From Bacteroidaceae bacterium (GTDB taxonomy: Bacteria; Bacteroidota; Bacteroidia; Bacteroidales; Bacteroidaceae): a stretch of 20,070 nt of DNA. The stretch covers positions 1-20,070 of the forward strand of contig JAQWAN010000006.1 in the NCBI GenBank assembly GCA_028707655.1, given 5' to 3'. Of the stretch, positions 16,820-20,070 are shown one piece after another; the stretch's first letter is position 1; each line of letters starts with the position of its first letter. Both the position numbers and the translations under genes were made by a program. The notes below the pieces were generated by a model, which searched no databases, was not told the DNA's origin, and saw nothing but the letters and a program-made list of their open reading frames with translations.

Positions 16820-17197
16820 GACCTCGTTATTTCAAGATTATCTACATAGCTATCTTTTTCACTACAAAAGTGCTACAATTACGGCAATTGAACAAATTTT
16901 TGATTAGTTTTCTATACAGGAAACAGGAAAAACAACAAGTTCACTCACAATTCTACTTTTTTTCAAAAAAAAACAACAATACACTTGTATAACAAGGTGC
17001 ATCAAGGCATTACTCTATCTTCTTTTAGAAAAAAGAAATGAATTAAGAACCAGCTCTCTTCAGAACAAACTACACGTGAAAGGTCTCTTCAAAACAACAT
17101 TTTATTGAACACCGGAATCGGTTAATCACTAGAGCGATTAAACGTCGACGAATCAAAAGAGGAGACGCTTCTCCCTCCTTTAAACAAGTCACAGTCC
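16820..17197. other. 378-bp non-coding gap with short dyads
   Basis: This is the only gene-free stretch over 300 bp. Its right part (17111-17174) holds four short inverted repeats: ACCG-GAAT-CGGT (17111-17122), TTAATC-N8-GATTAA (17122-17141), the palindrome CGTCGACG (17143-17150), and GGAGA-CGCT-TCTCC (17161-17174). They begin 24 bp past the kinase stop and could form a structured 3' end; the GGAGA hairpin is followed on the minus strand by TCTTTT, a weak terminator at best. Two 14-base near-copies, TCTCTTCAGAACAA (17055-17068) and TCTCTTCAAAACAA (17084-17097), are also present. The left part holds the candidate promoter. I see no tRNA or named riboswitch. Confidence 0.5.
16865..16896 (-). 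promoter_or_regulatory. candidate promoter of the araC-DPP III-purA cluster
   Basis: On the minus strand, TTTG (16896-16893) is followed after 20 bp by CACTTTTG (16872-16865). This matches the Bacteroidota -33/-7 arrangement with one mismatch in the -7 element. It would start transcription around 16855-16860, about 40 bases before the regulator start. Confidence 0.4.
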
Positions 17198-19543
17198 CTA
17201 TGTAAGAGAATCTAATTGACCATTAACAAGCGGTAGGGTAAAAGAGAACACGGAGCCAACATTTAATTCGCTCTGAATATTAAAAGTCCCTCTGTTTTGG
17301 GTAATATAACTCTTACACAATTTCAAGCCTAACCCTGTACCCTTCTCATTGTTAGTACCTTTTGTAGAAAAGAAATCGTTATCCGACAACACTTTTTGTA
17401 TATTTTCCGAAGATATACCTGCACCAGAATCGGCTACTCTTATCTCGAGAGCATCTGGCTTCTTTTGTATATCAATCTTCACAGTGCCACCTATATTGGT
17501 AAACTTAAGAGCATTAGACAGCAGATTCCGAATGATAAGCTTCACCATATCTTCATCTGCAAACGCTTCAAAGGTTTCTCTAAAATCGGTAATCACCGTA
17601 ATATTCTTCTGTTTTGCCTGAAAGCGTACACTAATTTTATTCTCTTTTATTATCTTATTAAGATTAATTTTCTGAGGATTAAACTGCATCTGGTTGCGAT
17701 TATATCTTGCCCAATTCAACAAATTTTCCAATAATTGAAAGGTGTTTGCTGATAATTCTTTCTGGGTATGCAGAAAATTATCCAAATCTTCTTCATTTAA
17801 ACTATCTTTCTCGGAAAGCAGCTCCGCAATCTGCATCATAGACCCAATTGGTCCACGTAAATCGTGTGCAATAATAGAAAAGAACTTATCTTTTGTGGCA
17901 TTAAGCTGTTTTAGTTGTTCCTCACTTTTTTTCTGATAATCAAGGTCGATGCGCGTACCAACAGCTCTTAAAGGATTATTCTCACTATCATAATCCACCA
18001 CTTTGCCTTTATCAAGAATCCATTTCCATTCACCAGATTTCGTTAAAACACGATGCGTAGTTTCATAGACTTCTGTTTCTCCAGAAAAATGTGCTTTTAA
18101 CACTTTATCAATTCTACTTTTATCATCTGGATGTACTAATCGTTCCCAGGAGCTTTCTCTTGGTTCAATTTCATCTTGTGTATAGCCCAACATCTCGCAC
18201 CAAGTAGAACTAAAAAAAACATCACCAGTTTTGATATTCCAATCCCATAAACCAGCTCCAGTATTTTCAAGAGCGAGGGTTTTACGCAACTCACTTTCAT
18301 ACAATTGTTTTTGAAATTTATGCCGTTCAAAAGCTGTAGAGATAATGGTAGATACAAAACGCAATAGATCTACATCCTCTTGTTCCCAAGACTTATACAT
18401 GTTACATTCATCAAAACCAACAAAGCCAACAAAACGGTTCTGAACATACAGAGGAAAAGATAAGATAGATTTAATGCCTTGTGGCTCTAGAATAGCAACA
18501 ATATCTGCAGGCAACTTTTGAATATCTGTTGAAAAGATTTGGCCCTCCTCGCGTAAAATCTTTTTCCATGAAGGAAACGCTTTATAAGAGACGTTTTGTA
18601 AGTCATCCATCTGCTTACTAATATTCTCATTACGCCATTCATAGGTGTTGCTCGTTTGAGTCCCATCTTTACTATCCTCAAAGATATATACCCTACTTAC
18701 ATCGGTATGCGTACCCAAAAGCTTTAATATCTGAATAATCTTTTCGTGAAAATGATCGAGGGATAAAAAGGTCATCGAAACATCGGACAATAATTTCTGA
18801 TGCGTGTAGCTGTGCTCTAATTTCTCTTCAGCCTTTTTTTGTTCCGTTATATCAATTGCTGAGATTAGCGAATAGGAAAGAGAGCGAATCTTGATAACAG
18901 AAAAAGAAAATAAACAAATGAGCTCTTTACCCTCTCTTGTTCTAACCTTAATTGCTTTATTGGATACACGGCCCGTTTGTCTTATCGATTTCACAACTCG
19001 ACTTCGTTCCTTATAATCAGCAAACAAATTTAGCTCTTTGGCTGATTTCCCTATTATTTCATTTTTCTCGAAGCCAAAGAAGGACAAGAACTGTTTATTT
19101 GCATCCAAGAAGATACCCGTTTCAATCTCTGAGATAGTCATCATTGCCTGATTATTATCAAACACTTCATAGAACTTCTCATTTTCCAATGTTGATGCTG
19201 CTAGTTTTTGACTAACTCCGATTATAACATCTCGTCCCCCCCACTTATCATGATAAATTTTTGTTTCGACAAAGACTAATTGCTTTGCTTTTGTATAAAA
19301 TGGAAGAGAATAACTGTTACAGACACCATCGTTTATTTCAGATATAAGATGAAGAATCTCTTTTTTATCTTTTTGAGTGTATAAAAAGGAAATGGGTTTA
19401 CCTATTAATTCATTGTACGTATAACCTAATGTGCTTCTACATGCTGTGTTTACCTCCATTATAATACCATTTAAATCTATTACAAATAATAGGTCACTCA
19501 TAGCATCTAATAATTTCTTTGTATTGTCTTTGTCGGTAAACAT
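17198..19543 (-). CDS. soluble multi-PAS/GAF sensor histidine kinase
   Basis: This 781-residue sensor kinase has no predicted transmembrane segment or signal peptide, so it is cytosolic. Domains in order: PAS1 (about 8-112), PAS2 (about 124-235, ending DITEQKKAEEKLE), a GAF domain (about 262-408, with SRVYIFEDSKDG and SILSFPLYVQNRFVGFVGFD), PAS3/PAC (about 420-537, GLWDWNIKTGDVFFSSTWCE and LVHPDDKSRIDKVLKAHF), then HisKA with the phospho-acceptor His560 in FFSIIAHDLRGPIG. The HATPase core has the N-box NLLSNALKFT (673-682), G1 DSGAGI (705-710) and G2 GTGLGL (735-740). All catalytic boxes look intact. There is no receiver domain and no response-regulator gene next to it, so its partner must be elsewhere. 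The ligand is unknown. Confidence 0.93.
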   Translation of the reverse strand: MFTDKDNTKKLLDAMSDLLFVIDLNGIIMEVNTACRSTLGYTYNELIGKPISFLYTQKDKKEILHLISEINDGVCNSYSLPFYTKAKQLVFVETKIYHDKWGGRDVIIGVSQKLAASTLENEKFYEVFDNNQAMMTISEIETGIFLDANKQFLSFFGFEKNEIIGKSAKELNLFADYKERSRVVKSIRQTGRVSNKAIKVRTREGKELICLFSFSVIKIRSLSYSLISAIDITEQKKAEEKLEHSYTHQKLLSDVSMTFLSLDHFHEKIIQILKLLGTHTDVSRVYIFEDSKDGTQTSNTYEWRNENISKQMDDLQNVSYKAFPSWKKILREEGQIFSTDIQKLPADIVAILEPQGIKSILSFPLYVQNRFVGFVGFDECNMYKSWEQEDVDLLRFVSTIISTAFERHKFQKQLYESELRKTLALENTGAGLWDWNIKTGDVFFSSTWCEMLGYTQDEIEPRESSWERLVHPDDKSRIDKVLKAHFSGETEVYETTHRVLTKSGEWKWILDKGKVVDYDSENNPLRAVGTRIDLDYQKKSEEQLKQLNATKDKFFSIIAHDLRGPIGSMMQIAELLSEKDSLNEEDLDNFLHTQKELSANTFQLLENLLNWARYNRNQMQFNPQKINLNKIIKENKISVRFQAKQKNITVITDFRETFEAFADEDMVKLIIRNLLSNALKFTNIGGTVKIDIQKKPDALEIRVADSGAGISSENIQKVLSDNDFFSTKGTNNEKGTGLGLKLCKSYITQNRGTFNIQSELNVGSVFSFTLPLVNGQLDSLT

Positions 19544-19702
19544 GGTCTCTTCGGATTATTTCTTCTATTTTCTCTCTTCTCTCAGTTCATTAAATACGCG
19601 GTAGGATTGTAAATATACAAACTTTATTAACAAACAGATTATTTTTGCATAGAAAATACGATTTACCCCTTTTATTCAACAAAAGATGTAAATAGCACGT
19701 TC

Positions 19703-19740
19703 AAAAAAAAAGGGCAAGACTTTTTAAAAAGTCTTGCCCT
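19703..19740 (-). terminator. intrinsic terminator of dnaK
   Basis: A perfect 30-base palindrome (19711-19740; arm AGGGCAAGACTTTTT) is followed on the minus strand by a run of eight or more T (19710-19703). It lies 22 bp past the dnaK stop, ending that transcript before the kinase gene. In practice the central T/A bases probably form the loop, leaving a G/C-rich 10-bp stem. Confidence 0.92.
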
Positions 19741-19762
19741 TCATTTTTATTGTGTTACACAA

Positions 19763-20070
19763 CTATTTCACCTCTTCAAAATCTGCATCTTGAATAGTAT
19801 CATCTTGTTGATTGTTTGTTGCATCAGCGCCTGGTTGTGCATCTGGTTGAGCACCTGGTTGCGCTCCACTTTGTGCATACATCTCAGCAGAAGCAGCTTG
19901 GAAAGCTGTATTCAATTCAGCCATAGCTGTATCTATTGCCTCTAGTTCTTGTGCTTTATGTGCCTCTTTTAATTTAGCTAAAGCAGCTTCGATAGGAGCT
20001 TTTTTATCTGCAGAAAGTTTCTCACCTAACTCTTTTAGTTGATTTTCGGTTTGAAAAATCATGCTATCAG
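19763..20070 (-). CDS. dnaK: molecular chaperone DnaK, C-terminal part (cut by window edge)
   Basis: This is the C-terminal end of the Hsp70 chaperone; the rest of the gene lies beyond base 20070. The visible 101 codons begin within the helical lid (DSMIFQTENQLKELGEKL), continue through KAPIEAALAKLKEAHKAQEL and the helix ending FQAASAEMYAQ, and finish with a disordered tail of AQPG/AQPD repeats and the acidic end DADFEEVK. An EEVK-type acidic end is a familiar DnaK C-terminus. The in-frame ATG at 20062 is an internal Met, not the start. A strong terminator follows. Confidence 0.95.
   Translation of the reverse strand, partial: DSMIFQTENQLKELGEKLSADKKAPIEAALAKLKEAHKAQELEAIDTAMAELNTAFQAASAEMYAQSGAQPGAQPDAQPGADATNNQQDDTIQDADFEEVK

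Noticed and set aside
16820..17197. A possible tRNA or small coding gene in the large gap
   Set aside because: No cloverleaf could be drawn by eye from the dyads, no CCA-type end is present, and no open frame has a plausible start.
19823..19876. Short repeats suggestive of a CRISPR-like array
   Set aside because: They are in-frame codon repeats of the DnaK tail without spacers.

Overview
The window looks like chromosomal DNA from a member of the Bacteroidales (Bacteroidota). The base composition is AT-rich. Upstream regions carry TAnnTTTG-type -7 elements instead of sigma70 boxes, and ribosome-binding sites are weak. The GroES/GroEL, DnaK, PurA, HisS, Fur, DPP III and RND sequences all read as Bacteroidales-like. 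I judged this from memory of the families; no search was run. All recognised genes except one AraC-type regulator lie on the minus strand.

Layout from left to right. Bases 1-178 are unidentified DNA joined abruptly to groEL, which is broken after about codon 229. groES follows. Next comes a three-gene RND efflux operon (lipoprotein adaptor, inner-membrane pump, TolC-like channel) with a divergently transcribed AraC-type regulator. Then come an M20 dipeptidase and hisS, separated by a terminator, and a YugP-like membrane zinc metallopeptidase. A tightly packed minus-strand cluster runs from 16819 down to 11776: a short AraC-type HTH protein, dipeptidyl peptidase III, an AlkD-like HEAT-repeat protein, a Fur-family repressor and PurA. 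A 378-bp non-coding gap with several short dyads separates it from a soluble multi-PAS/GAF sensor histidine kinase. The window ends in the 3' part of dnaK, which has a strong intrinsic terminator.

The genes fall into three themes: protein folding (groES-groEL, dnaK), housekeeping (purA, hisS, peptidases) and stress or export (efflux operon, Fur, AlkD-like protein, sensor kinase). I see no transposase, integrase, CRISPR array, tRNA or rRNA, and no clear undescribed system. The items most worth a second look are the groEL break at 178/179, the regulator-DPP III-AlkD-like-Fur-PurA cluster, and the dyad cluster at 17111-17174.
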